Shown: positions 1 to 5,460 of the stretch, one piece after another
Layout of the letters: each line of letters starts with the position of its first letter
Position numbering within the stretch: position 1 is the first letter of the stretch
From: Planctomycetota bacterium
GTDB lineage: Bacteria > Planctomycetota > B129-G9
NCBI GenBank assembly: GCA_030622295.1
Contig: JAUXGI010000104.1
Span: 1 to 5,528 of the forward strand
DNA: 5,528 nucleotides
Reading direction: 5' to 3'
Notes under the pieces: model-generated
Told to the model about the DNA's origin: nothing
Seen by the model: the letters and a program-made list of their open reading frames with translations, nothing else
The model's database searches: none
Translations under genes and position numbers: made by a program

Positions 1-27
1 TCGCAAATGCCTCCGTCAGAAAAGGCC

Positions 28-56
28 TTGAAATTTCAGGGCGCACGACATAAAAT
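28..56 (+). promoter_or_regulatory. Predicted sigma70-type promoter for the MshEN/STAS-kinase gene pair
   Basis: TTGAAA at 28-33 and TAAAAT at 51-56 are separated by exactly 17 bases. Each hexamer matches 5 of 6 consensus positions (TTGACA, TATAAT). Transcription would start near 62-64, giving a leader of about 50 bases before the ATG at 113. No other gene start is visible in positions 1-112. The match is by eye and sigma specificity in this organism is unknown. Confidence 0.5.
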
Positions 57-112
57 CCGTACCGAGAGCAAAGAATCGCCCAAAGGTGAAATCCCGATAA
101 AGAGGCGGCAAC

Positions 113-814
113 ATGGAAAAAATGCCGGAAGACATAATGATTGGGCAGCACCTGACGACGTCCGGTGCGATAACCGAGGACCAACTCAACGAGGCCCTCG
201 AAATACAGAAAGACCTCGGCGGCAGACTGGGCAGGATCCTTGTAAAACTCGGGTATGTTACGGAAGAAAGCCTCGTGACGCACCTCGCACGCCAGATGGA
301 ACTCAAACTGGTGAAGTTGAGCGACGTGAAGATACCACCGGTGTTGCTTCGGATGATTCCCCAGAGCACGATTCGAAACAAGAAGGTACTGCCACTGTCC
401 CTCGTCGACGGAACTCTGGAAGTGGCCATGGCCTACCCGCACGACCTCGAAACCCTCGAGGAAATCCAGTTCGAGACAGGCGAGAACGTCGTGGCGGTCA
501 TCGCCTGCGAAAGAGAGATAGACAGGGCCATCACAAACTACCTCGGCCCGGCGCCCGAAGACACCGAGGAAGGGACGGAGTCGTTTCCCGAAGAACCTCC
601 GAGGCCGCCGACGGAAGAGGATGTTCCGCTGCCTTCGCCGCAGGCGATAAGAGAGGCGGTAGAAGCGGCAGAGGCCAGGGAGGCGCGAGATTCCCTGCTG
701 CGCTTCCCGACAAGGGTGAAAATAGACGCCCTCATCGAGGTGCTGCTGAATGCAGGCGTCATCGACGAGGCGACGCTGGCACAGATGCTGAAGGAGAGGT
801 CAAAATCGGAATAG
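113..814 (+). CDS. Free-standing MshEN (GspE/PilB N-terminal) domain protein, probable c-di-GMP sensor/adaptor
   Basis: This 233-residue protein is an MshEN (T2SSE_N) domain without the secretion/pilus ATPase that normally follows. Residues 9-61 contain the two tandem 24-residue motifs that bind c-di-GMP in MshE-type proteins, with the usual 5-residue spacer. Motif II (R38-L39-G40, L43, G47, L54, L58, Q61) is fully conserved. Motif I keeps G11, L14, G18, L25, L29 and Q32 but has Met at the Arg position (M9) and Ile at the Leu position. The rest of the fold runs to about residue 145 (V92-L93-P94-L95, then the YPHD segment at 108-111). An acidic proline-rich linker follows (146-178), then a helical tail. 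No Walker A/B, signal peptide or membrane segment is present, so it should be cytosolic. AGAGG at 101-105 lies 7 bases before the ATG; M4 (122) is a possible alternative start. It probably shares a transcript with the STAS-kinase gene 96 bases downstream. Fold is secure; nucleotide binding and any partner are inferred. Confidence 0.85.
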   Translation: MEKMPEDIMIGQHLTTSGAITEDQLNEALEIQKDLGGRLGRILVKLGYVTEESLVTHLARQMELKLVKLSDVKIPPVLLRMIPQSTIRNKKVLPLSLVDGTLEVAMAYPHDLETLEEIQFETGENVVAVIACEREIDRAITNYLGPAPEDTEEGTESFPEEPPRPPTEEDVPLPSPQAIREAVEAAEAREARDSLLRFPTRVKIDALIEVLLNAGVIDEATLAQMLKERSKSE

Positions 815-910
815 ATATCGACCCGTCCCGCCCGCAGTTGCGCAAAACCGCGGCGGCATGCCCGTCCGGTTCTTTCAAAACCAACCATTACCTTTTTGGC
901 GTGGAGAAAA

Positions 911-2200
911 ATGGCTGTCGTTCAGTGTATAGCCCGGCAGGTTACAACCCCCGGCAAGCATGAAGTCCTGATACTCGGCGTCGAAGGAATCATCAACTCC
1001 GAGACCTTGCCCGATTTTCAGGCCGCGACAAGGGTTCCGCTTGAAGGGGGAACGTCCCGCATGATATTTGAACTGAAAAATCTCAGTTATATCAACTCGA
1101 GCGGGCTTGGTGAGTTCATCAGATGCCTTGACATCACCAGGAAACGCAGCGGCGACATCGCGCTCGTCTCCGTGCCCAAGGAAATCATCAGAACGATAAA
1201 GATAATAGGCTTTCATACTCTCATAAAAATATTCCCGGACGAAAAGCATGCGCTCGAATACTTCGACAGCGGCGCCACGGACGCCGTCGCCGCGGAGTAC
1301 GCGCGCGTGGCGCCCAAGCCCCCGCCCAGCGGCGCCCCGCGCAAACCCGTCCCGCACAAGAAGCGCTTCCCCACCACCCCGCCCGAGGCATCCGTCATGC
1401 TCGTCCTCCCCAAGACGAACATCTTTGCCGACATCCTGGCCATGCGCTGGGGCGGCGACGGGAAAGACGGGACGTTCGTCCGGACCGCGCATAAGAACGA
1501 CACGCTGAGACGCCTCGCCGATGAACAACCCGACCTGATGATAATCGACAACACCGTGCAGGACGCCGACGACCTGTGCAGTGAAATCAAAACCAACCGG
1601 GCGTCGAGCATGGTCAGCATAATCAGGGTTTACGGCGGCGACGAGAGGCCGCGGCCCGATTTCCTCGTCAAGGAGGATGACCGTGTCTACGAGCCTTTCG
1701 AGTACAACGAACTCTTTGCGGTCGCAGAGAGCGAACTGCGACGCGTCGTCACACAGGACAAGTTCGTAACACACAAAATGGAGTTCGAACTTGCAAACGC
1801 GGAGCGCGAGATAGAGCGGGCCAACGACCTCGTGGCGCAACTGGTCCGTCAAACCGAACTGAACGAACACGATGCCAGCGAGATTCGCACCGCCTGCCGC
1901 GAGGCCATCGACAACGCATACAGGCACGGCAATCTGTCCCGGGCCGACAGCCGCATCTCAGTGGAATACTGTCTCGACTTCGAAAAGGCGACCATAGTCG
2001 TGAGGGACGAGGGCAAAGGATTCGATTATTCGTTCTACCTGGCCCTGGGGAAAGAAACCGACCCGCAACAGCGCGCGCGTATGCGCCAGCGCGAGGGGAA
2101 ACCCGGCGGCCTGGGCATCATGCTGATGATGAGGTGCCTCACCGCCCTGGAATACGACCCCCCCGGCAACGCCTGCCGCCTTGTCAAAAAACTGAGTTAG
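911..2200 (+). CDS. STAS - pseudo-receiver - RsbW-type ATPase fusion (anti-anti-sigma plus anti-sigma kinase modules)
   Basis: A 429-residue cytosolic protein with three signalling modules. Residues 1-118 form a STAS domain of the SpoIIAA/RsbV type; Y60-I-N-S-S-G-L-G marks the loop carrying the phosphorylatable serine (S63), with Asn62 in place of the usual Asp. A Pro/Lys-rich linker (133-160) follows. Residues 160-278 read as a receiver fold: D213 sits at the phospho-acceptor position, but the acidic pair on strand 1 is Pro-Lys (167-168) and the conserved Lys is Glu (E261-P-F), so ordinary phosphotransfer is unlikely. A charged helix (about 285-315) leads to an RsbW/SpoIIAB-like HATPase: N box E331-A-I-D-N335, G1 box D366-E-G-K-G-F-D372, G2 box G396-K-P-G-G-L-G402. 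No HisKA dimerisation domain is present. In known partner switches STAS protein and kinase are separate chains, the kinase phosphorylating the STAS serine and inhibiting a sigma factor. Start chosen at ATG 911 because GGAG (903-906) precedes it closely; TTG at 896 would add five residues. Domain calls are strong; the target sigma factor or effector is unknown. Confidence 0.88.
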   Translation: MAVVQCIARQVTTPGKHEVLILGVEGIINSETLPDFQAATRVPLEGGTSRMIFELKNLSYINSSGLGEFIRCLDITRKRSGDIALVSVPKEIIRTIKIIGFHTLIKIFPDEKHALEYFDSGATDAVAAEYARVAPKPPPSGAPRKPVPHKKRFPTTPPEASVMLVLPKTNIFADILAMRWGGDGKDGTFVRTAHKNDTLRRLADEQPDLMIIDNTVQDADDLCSEIKTNRASSMVSIIRVYGGDERPRPDFLVKEDDRVYEPFEYNELFAVAESELRRVVTQDKFVTHKMEFELANAEREIERANDLVAQLVRQTELNEHDASEIRTACREAIDNAYRHGNLSRADSRISVEYCLDFEKATIVVRDEGKGFDYSFYLALGKETDPQQRARMRQREGKPGGLGIMLMMRCLTALEYDPPGNACRLVKKLS

Positions 2201-2214
2201 CCGGACCCAAACAC

Positions 2215-2257
2215 CTGGCGCCACCTGAAGGAGCCTGACCCCTTCAAGTGGCACCAG
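2215..2257. repeat. Strong intergenic hairpin with a REP-like core
   Basis: Arms 2215-2231 and 2241-2257 pair over 17 positions with two mismatches around a 9-base loop. It starts 14 bases after the STAS-kinase stop codon. No T-tract follows, so it is not a standard intrinsic terminator; it may be a REP-like element that stabilises or attenuates the mRNA. The loop and right arm contain GCCTGACCCC, one base different from the GTCTGACCCC ends of the palindromes at 4844-4906 and 5461-5511, suggesting a related repeat family. The rest of the 121-base gap before 2322 shows a 5-bp hairpin (CCGTC 2301-2305 with GACGG 2313-2317) just before the next start, and no convincing promoter. Confidence 0.6.
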
Positions 2258-2321
2258 CGCTGAATAGAACGCACCCGCGCCGGCGGAAAGCGGCCTTATT
2301 CCGTCAAGTATCGACGGCTGA

Positions 2322-3584
2322 ATGCCGAATATGAGAACTGAGCATTACGAAGTAGTAATAGTGGGAGCGGGCCCGGCCGGCTGTTCGACAGCCCTGTGGA
2401 CAAGCAGGCTGTGCCCTCACCTCATCGGACGCACCGTCGTGCTGGAAAGGTGCCGCCACCCCCGCCCCAAGGTCTGCGCGGGAGGGCTCACCGCCCAGGC
2501 GCTGCGCCTGCTGGCGCAGATGGGTCTCTCACTGAACATGCCTTACACTCAAATCAATCATATCCGACTGCTGTTTGAAAATCATCGTGCGGACATACTG
2601 CGCCCGGACTGCATGCGCGTCATACGGCGAGAGCGGTTCGACGCCATGCTGGTCGATGCGGTCAAGGCCGCGAACATTGAGGTCCGCGAGGGCGAAGAAG
2701 TCTCCGAGATAGGCTTTGCACGGGGGATGTGCGAGGTGAGGACCGCAAGCGGGCGCTACCGCGCAAGAGTCGTGGTCGGCGCCGACGGCTCAAGAGGCCT
2801 CTCCCATCGCTGCCTGCCGGAATATGCCCGCTATCCACTGGTGGGACTGTCGGTCGATACCCCCGCCTGTCCCGGCGACGGAGACGACTTCGAGAAAGGC
2901 CGCGTCACGGTGGACTTCAGTTGCAATGCCTCGGGCGTGGCGGGCTATGTCTGGCATTTTCCGTCCCTCGACGGTACGGAACGCCGCTACAACCGGGGTA
3001 TCTTCTGCTCTTTGAGTCAGTGTACGAAGCGGGGCGATATCAGGGGCGCGATGTACGCGGGTCTCCGCAGGAGGGACATCGAAACCGGCGAGAAAATACG
3101 CGGCGGCTACGGCGGCGGCTACCACAAGCGGCGGCCGCTCTCCCGGCCGCACCTCCTGTTGGTCGGTGACGCCGCAGGCGGCAACCCGCTCACCGGTGAG
3201 GGCATCGCCCAGGCTCTGGCTTACGGGCGCATGGCTGCGGAAGAAATCGCGGCGGCCTTTGCGCGGCGCGATTTTTCGTTCCGCTCCTACACCCCGCGGG
3301 TGGCCCGGTCCGACCTCGGCCGCAATATGCTCGCATGTCTCTCAATGGGCAGGTCGTTCTACCCCCGGGGGCCGGCCGTGGCGGTGCCGTCCATCGCGGC
3401 GGACCGCGCGCTGCGCAAACAGGTCGGCGACCTGCTGGCCGGTGCGGACGTGGATGCAAGCCGTCGCGGCATACTGACACGCACGCTCGCCGGCTGCCTG
3501 ATGCACGCCAGGCCCGGCCCGCGCGATATGTGGAAAATCCTTAAGGCGATGCTTCGCAAAGCGGACCATTCCCAAATGCGTTGA
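2322..3584 (+). CDS. Geranylgeranyl reductase family FAD-dependent oxidoreductase
   Basis: A 420-residue flavoprotein of the geranylgeranyl reductase (ChlP/BchP/archaeal GGR) branch of the PHBH-like FAD superfamily, near typical family length. Visible motifs in order: N-terminal dinucleotide-binding G15-A-G-P-A-G20 with E42 ending the second strand; K50-V-C-A-G-G55, the family's cysteine-glycine signature; G153-A-D-G156; G208-Y-V-W-H-F-P214, resembling the GYxWxFP strand of these enzymes; and the FAD-pyrophosphate motif G282-D-A-A-G286 followed by P289-L-T-G-E-G-I295. Members hydrogenate isoprenoid double bonds (geranylgeranyl chains, archaeal-type lipids, menaquinone side chains) or act on other lipids. 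No isoprenoid, quinone or pigment gene is in the window, so the substrate cannot be named. There is no clear membrane helix. The start is uncertain: ATG 2322 or ATG 2331 (M4), neither with a convincing Shine-Dalgarno; both keep the FAD motif. It is followed after 57 bases by the receiver-kinase gene. Confidence 0.87.
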   Translation: MPNMRTEHYEVVIVGAGPAGCSTALWTSRLCPHLIGRTVVLERCRHPRPKVCAGGLTAQALRLLAQMGLSLNMPYTQINHIRLLFENHRADILRPDCMRVIRRERFDAMLVDAVKAANIEVREGEEVSEIGFARGMCEVRTASGRYRARVVVGADGSRGLSHRCLPEYARYPLVGLSVDTPACPGDGDDFEKGRVTVDFSCNASGVAGYVWHFPSLDGTERRYNRGIFCSLSQCTKRGDIRGAMYAGLRRRDIETGEKIRGGYGGGYHKRRPLSRPHLLLVGDAAGGNPLTGEGIAQALAYGRMAAEEIAAAFARRDFSFRSYTPRVARSDLGRNMLACLSMGRSFYPRGPAVAVPSIAADRALRKQVGDLLAGADVDASRRGILTRTLAGCLMHARPGPRDMWKILKAMLRKADHSQMR

Positions 3585-3641
3585 TTCCGATAACTCCTCG
3601 GGCCAATCACACGACCCCACTGGTCATACTCGGAGCAACGA

Positions 3642-4799
3642 ATGGCACAGGGAAAAATACTGGTGGTTGACGACCAGGAATCGATACGCAAACTGGTCTC
3701 CATGCACCTGCGCAAGCGCGGCTATGACGTGCTCGGTGCCCACGACGGCCGCGAAGGCCTGAAGAAAGCGCTGAAGCACCACCCCGATATTATCATATCC
3801 GACCTCATGATGCCCGGCATGGACGGGATTGAGTTCTGCAAGCGCATCAAGGCCGACAAGGACATGCGCGAAGTCTTCTTCATCATGCTGACCGCAAAGG
3901 GGAAGATAGAAGACAAGGTGGAGGGCTTCGGCAGCGGCGCGGACGACTACATGGTGAAACCCTTCAACCACCACGAACTGCTCGCGCGCGTCGAATCGGC
4001 CATGCGCATCTGCTCGCTGCAGGGGGAACTGCGCGAACTGAACAATCTTAAAGATGAATTCCTCGGCATGGTGGCGCACGACCTGCGCAACCCCCTCACG
4101 GTCATCAAGGGCTGGTGCGACCTGTTCGCCGAGGACCTGCTCGGCGACCTGACCTCGGAACAGGTGGAAGCGATAGACGGCATCAGCCAGCAGTCGATAC
4201 TCATGCTCGACCTGGTAAACGATCTGCTCGATGTGACGAAGATTGAGTCGGGCAAGGTGGAGTTGTCGCTGAGCCAGTATAAAATACAGGACCTCGTCGC
4301 CGGGCAACTTCGCGCGCAGACGCTGGTGGCGTCCAAGAAACACATCACGCTGGTCGACCGGGTGCCGGACAACCTGCCGCCGGTCTGGCTGGACCCGGAC
4401 AGGATGGCCCAGGCACTCAACAACCTGTTGAGCAACGCCTTCAAGTTCTCGCCCGAGCACGCCACCGTGACCATCAGTGCGGCCAGGAACGGCAACTTCG
4501 TAGAGGTCAGCGTGAGCGACACCGGCGTGGGCATTCCGCCCGAGGACCTCGACAGGCTCTTCCAGAAATTCGTCCAGGTCGGCTCCAGGCCCACCAGGGG
4601 CGAGAAGGGAACCGGTCTGGGACTTGCCATAGTCAAAAAGATAGTGGAACTACACGGCGGCAGGGTATGGGCCACGAGCAAGGTCGGCGAAGGTTCGACC
4701 TTCACCTTCTCACTGCCTGTTGAAAAGCGCAGCAGCGCCGAACCGGAACCGTCCGCAAAAGAGACATCCCTCGAGGTCACGATACCGTCGGAGAATTGA
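3642..4799 (+). CDS. Soluble receiver-histidine kinase (REC-HisKA-HATPase)
   Basis: A 385-residue two-component protein with the receiver at the N-terminus and the kinase behind it. Receiver, residues 4-120: acidic pair D10-D11, phospho-acceptor D54, T84 and K106-P-F all intact, so it should be phosphorylatable. A short helical linker (121-138) leads to the HisKA domain with the H box H146-D-L-R-N-P151. The HATPase shows the N box (N261 to N265), G1 box D293-T-G-V-G-I-P299, F box around L307-F-Q-K-F, and G2 box G323-T-G-L-G-L328. There is no membrane segment, PAS or GAF domain, so input probably comes through phosphorylation of the receiver by another kinase. The last 25 or so residues (after V360) are an acidic, Ser/Pro-rich tail. 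GGAG at 3632-3635, six bases before the ATG, fixes the start. There is no cognate response regulator with an output domain in the window. Domain call very secure; pathway unknown. Confidence 0.93.
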   Translation: MAQGKILVVDDQESIRKLVSMHLRKRGYDVLGAHDGREGLKKALKHHPDIIISDLMMPGMDGIEFCKRIKADKDMREVFFIMLTAKGKIEDKVEGFGSGADDYMVKPFNHHELLARVESAMRICSLQGELRELNNLKDEFLGMVAHDLRNPLTVIKGWCDLFAEDLLGDLTSEQVEAIDGISQQSILMLDLVNDLLDVTKIESGKVELSLSQYKIQDLVAGQLRAQTLVASKKHITLVDRVPDNLPPVWLDPDRMAQALNNLLSNAFKFSPEHATVTISAARNGNFVEVSVSDTGVGIPPEDLDRLFQKFVQVGSRPTRGEKGTGLGLAIVKKIVELHGGRVWATSKVGEGSTFTFSLPVEKRSSAEPEPSAKETSLEVTIPSEN

Positions 4800-4808
4800 G
4801 ACCACCCA

Positions 4809-5032
4809 AACCCGCATTTCTCACCACGGAAGCGAGTGTGCTCGGGGAGTCAGACCCTTTCCCGTCGCCATCCTTACGGATGGCTCCTCCTCAGCGTCTG
4901 ACCCCCTCGCTGGCTCACGCTGAGTTTGCCAGGCATAGTGTTTGTTGCCCGCCGAGGGTAATCCGACCGCAATACGTTGTCTACCGGTTGCTTACCCCGA
5001 CGCCACGAAAATCGTGGTGAGATATGCGGGTT
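4809..5032. mobile_element. MITE-like non-coding element with 20-bp terminal inverted repeats
   Basis: The left end AACCCGCATTTCTCACCACG (4809-4828) is matched on the opposite strand by 5013-5032 at 19 of 20 positions, the one difference being T4818. The 224-bp interval has no credible gene. The right end also carries a small hairpin (CCACGA 5003-5008 with TCGTGG 5012-5017). A separate palindromic repeat is nested at 4844-4906. Small size, non-coding content and inverted ends fit a miniature inverted-repeat element; no target-site duplication is obvious and no transposase is present, so mobility is inferred. Confidence 0.5.
4844..4906. repeat. REP-like palindromic repeat, copy 1
   Basis: GTCAGAC (4849-4855) pairs with GTCTGAC (4896-4902), and a perfect inner hairpin, GCCATCC (4867-4873) with GGATGGC (4878-4884), sits around a TTAC loop. 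A 20-base left block (4849-4868) and a 24-base right block (4883-4906) are identical, on the opposite strand, to the copy at 5461-5511; only the centre differs (14 bases here, 3 there) plus one inserted A near 4848. CTCAGCG (4890-4896) also pairs with CGCTGAG (4918-4924). Such dispersed palindromes resemble REP elements mobilised by RAYT/Y1 transposases, but no such enzyme is here. Confidence 0.75.
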
Positions 5033-5034
5033 AG

Positions 5035-5070
5035 AAAAAAAAGCCCGGCCTTTGCAGGTCGGGCTTTTGT
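5035..5070. terminator. Bidirectional intrinsic terminator
   Basis: Arms 5039-5050 and 5057-5068 form a 12-bp stem with one G-U pair around a 6-base loop (TTTGCA). On the minus strand the stem is followed by eight Ts (complement of the A run at 5035-5042), a strong terminator for the small gene ending at 5085. On the plus strand it ends in TTTTGT, a weaker terminator for readthrough from the receiver-kinase gene that stops at 4799. Confidence 0.85.
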
Positions 5071-5084
5071 GCTCGAAATCGCGG

Positions 5085-5231
5085 TTACTTGTATATTTTT
5101 ATGATGCGGCGCATCATGAACGAGCCGTTATTGGACTTCTGCACTTTGTACACTATAATGCTGTTGCCTTCCATGACGTACTCGATATAACTCTTGTCCT
5201 CCACGAATAATCTATTTTTCTGCTTTTTCAT
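5085..5231 (-). CDS. Small basic hypothetical protein, 48 residues
   Basis: I do not recognise this protein. It starts MKKQKNRLFV, has 11 Lys/Arg against 4 Asp/Glu, and its pattern (S14 to K29, then S37 to Y47) suggests two or three short beta strands; no signal peptide, membrane helix or cysteine motif is seen. The case for a real gene rests on context: a perfect GGAGG (complement of 5238-5242) lies six bases before the ATG at 5231, and a strong minus-strand terminator begins 15 bases past the TAA stop. An ATG at 5237 would touch the ribosome-binding site and is less likely; longer upstream extensions ignore this site. Coding G+C is about 38% by count, far below the neighbours. It lies between two inverted palindromic repeats (4844-4906, 5461-5511), which with the base composition hints at acquisition. 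Function unknown. Confidence 0.68.
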   Translation of the reverse strand: MKKQKNRLFVEDKSYIEYVMEGNSIIVYKVQKSNNGSFMMRRIIKIYK

Positions 5232-5237
5232 AAACAT

Positions 5238-5242
5238 CCTCC
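5238..5242 (-). promoter_or_regulatory. Consensus ribosome-binding site deciding the start of the small gene
   Basis: CCTCC on the plus strand reads GGAGG on the minus strand, six bases before the ATG at 5231 and directly abutting the ATG at 5237. The spacing selects 5231 as the start. It is the closest match to the anti-Shine-Dalgarno complement among the gene starts in the window. Confidence 0.75.
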
Positions 5243-5267
5243 GTCTATTAACCATTCCGTTACAGGC

Positions 5268-5364
5268 TCGGACGGTCGCACCCGCAGGCGACATGGGGCG
5301 ATTCGAGAAGCGGATTCGCGCCGGAGGGATGTCGTCCGAACTCACCTTTTCTATCGGCAAAGGT
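5268..5364 (-). other. Possible structured 5' leader of the small gene
   Basis: On the minus strand TCGGACG (complement of 5334-5340) can pair with CGTCCGA (complement of 5268-5274), closing a domain of about 70 bases. Inside is a 5-bp hairpin (5275-5279 with 5288-5292), and just upstream a 6-bp hairpin (5344-5349 with 5359-5364). The block ends 25 bases before the ribosome-binding site. I matched it to no known riboswitch. GC-rich DNA yields such pairings by chance, so the call is tentative. Confidence 0.25.
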
Positions 5365-5379
5365 ATCTGCGAACTTTAG

Positions 5380-5409
5380 ATTATCCGGAATCGGCGTGGA
5401 AGGCGTGAA
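5380..5409 (-). promoter_or_regulatory. Weak candidate promoter for the small gene
   Basis: On the minus strand TTCACG (complement of 5404-5409) and GATAAT (complement of 5380-5385) are 18 bases apart, matching 4 of 6 and 5 of 6 consensus positions. A start near 5373 would give a leader of roughly 140 bases containing the hairpins at 5268-5364. I see no better promoter closer to the gene. Confidence 0.28.
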
Positions 5410-5460
5410 ATCCCTGGGGAAGAATGGCTTTCGGGCCGGGGTTAACCCGCCAAACGGCAA

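Noticed and set aside
815..910. Internal promoter or terminator between the first two genes
   Set aside because: Only short palindromes (TTGCGCAA at 838-845) are visible; no paired -35/-10 or stem with T-tract.
7..963. Long plus-strand reading frame over the MshEN gene
   Set aside because: Its translation is Arg/Gly/Pro-rich with no domain, has no ribosome-binding site, and overlaps the well-supported MshEN gene in another frame.
875..1927. Long minus-strand reading frame opposite the STAS-kinase gene
   Set aside because: Low-complexity Val/Gly/Arg composition with no motif; the plus-strand frame carries three recognisable domains.
3624..4460. Minus-strand reading frame opposite the receiver-kinase gene
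   Set aside because: Typical antisense shadow of a GC-rich kinase gene; no motif or start signal.
4796..5020. Short plus-strand frames just after the kinase gene
   Set aside because: They run through the inverted repeats and palindrome of the MITE-like element and show no coding character.
5194..5379. Plus-strand frame overlapping the small gene
   Set aside because: The minus strand has the ribosome-binding site and terminator; this frame has neither.
5260..5460. Minus-strand frame of 66 codons upstream of the small gene
   Set aside because: Proline-rich with no motif and no clear ribosome-binding site; it overlaps the putative leader and promoter. Kept out, though not fully excluded.
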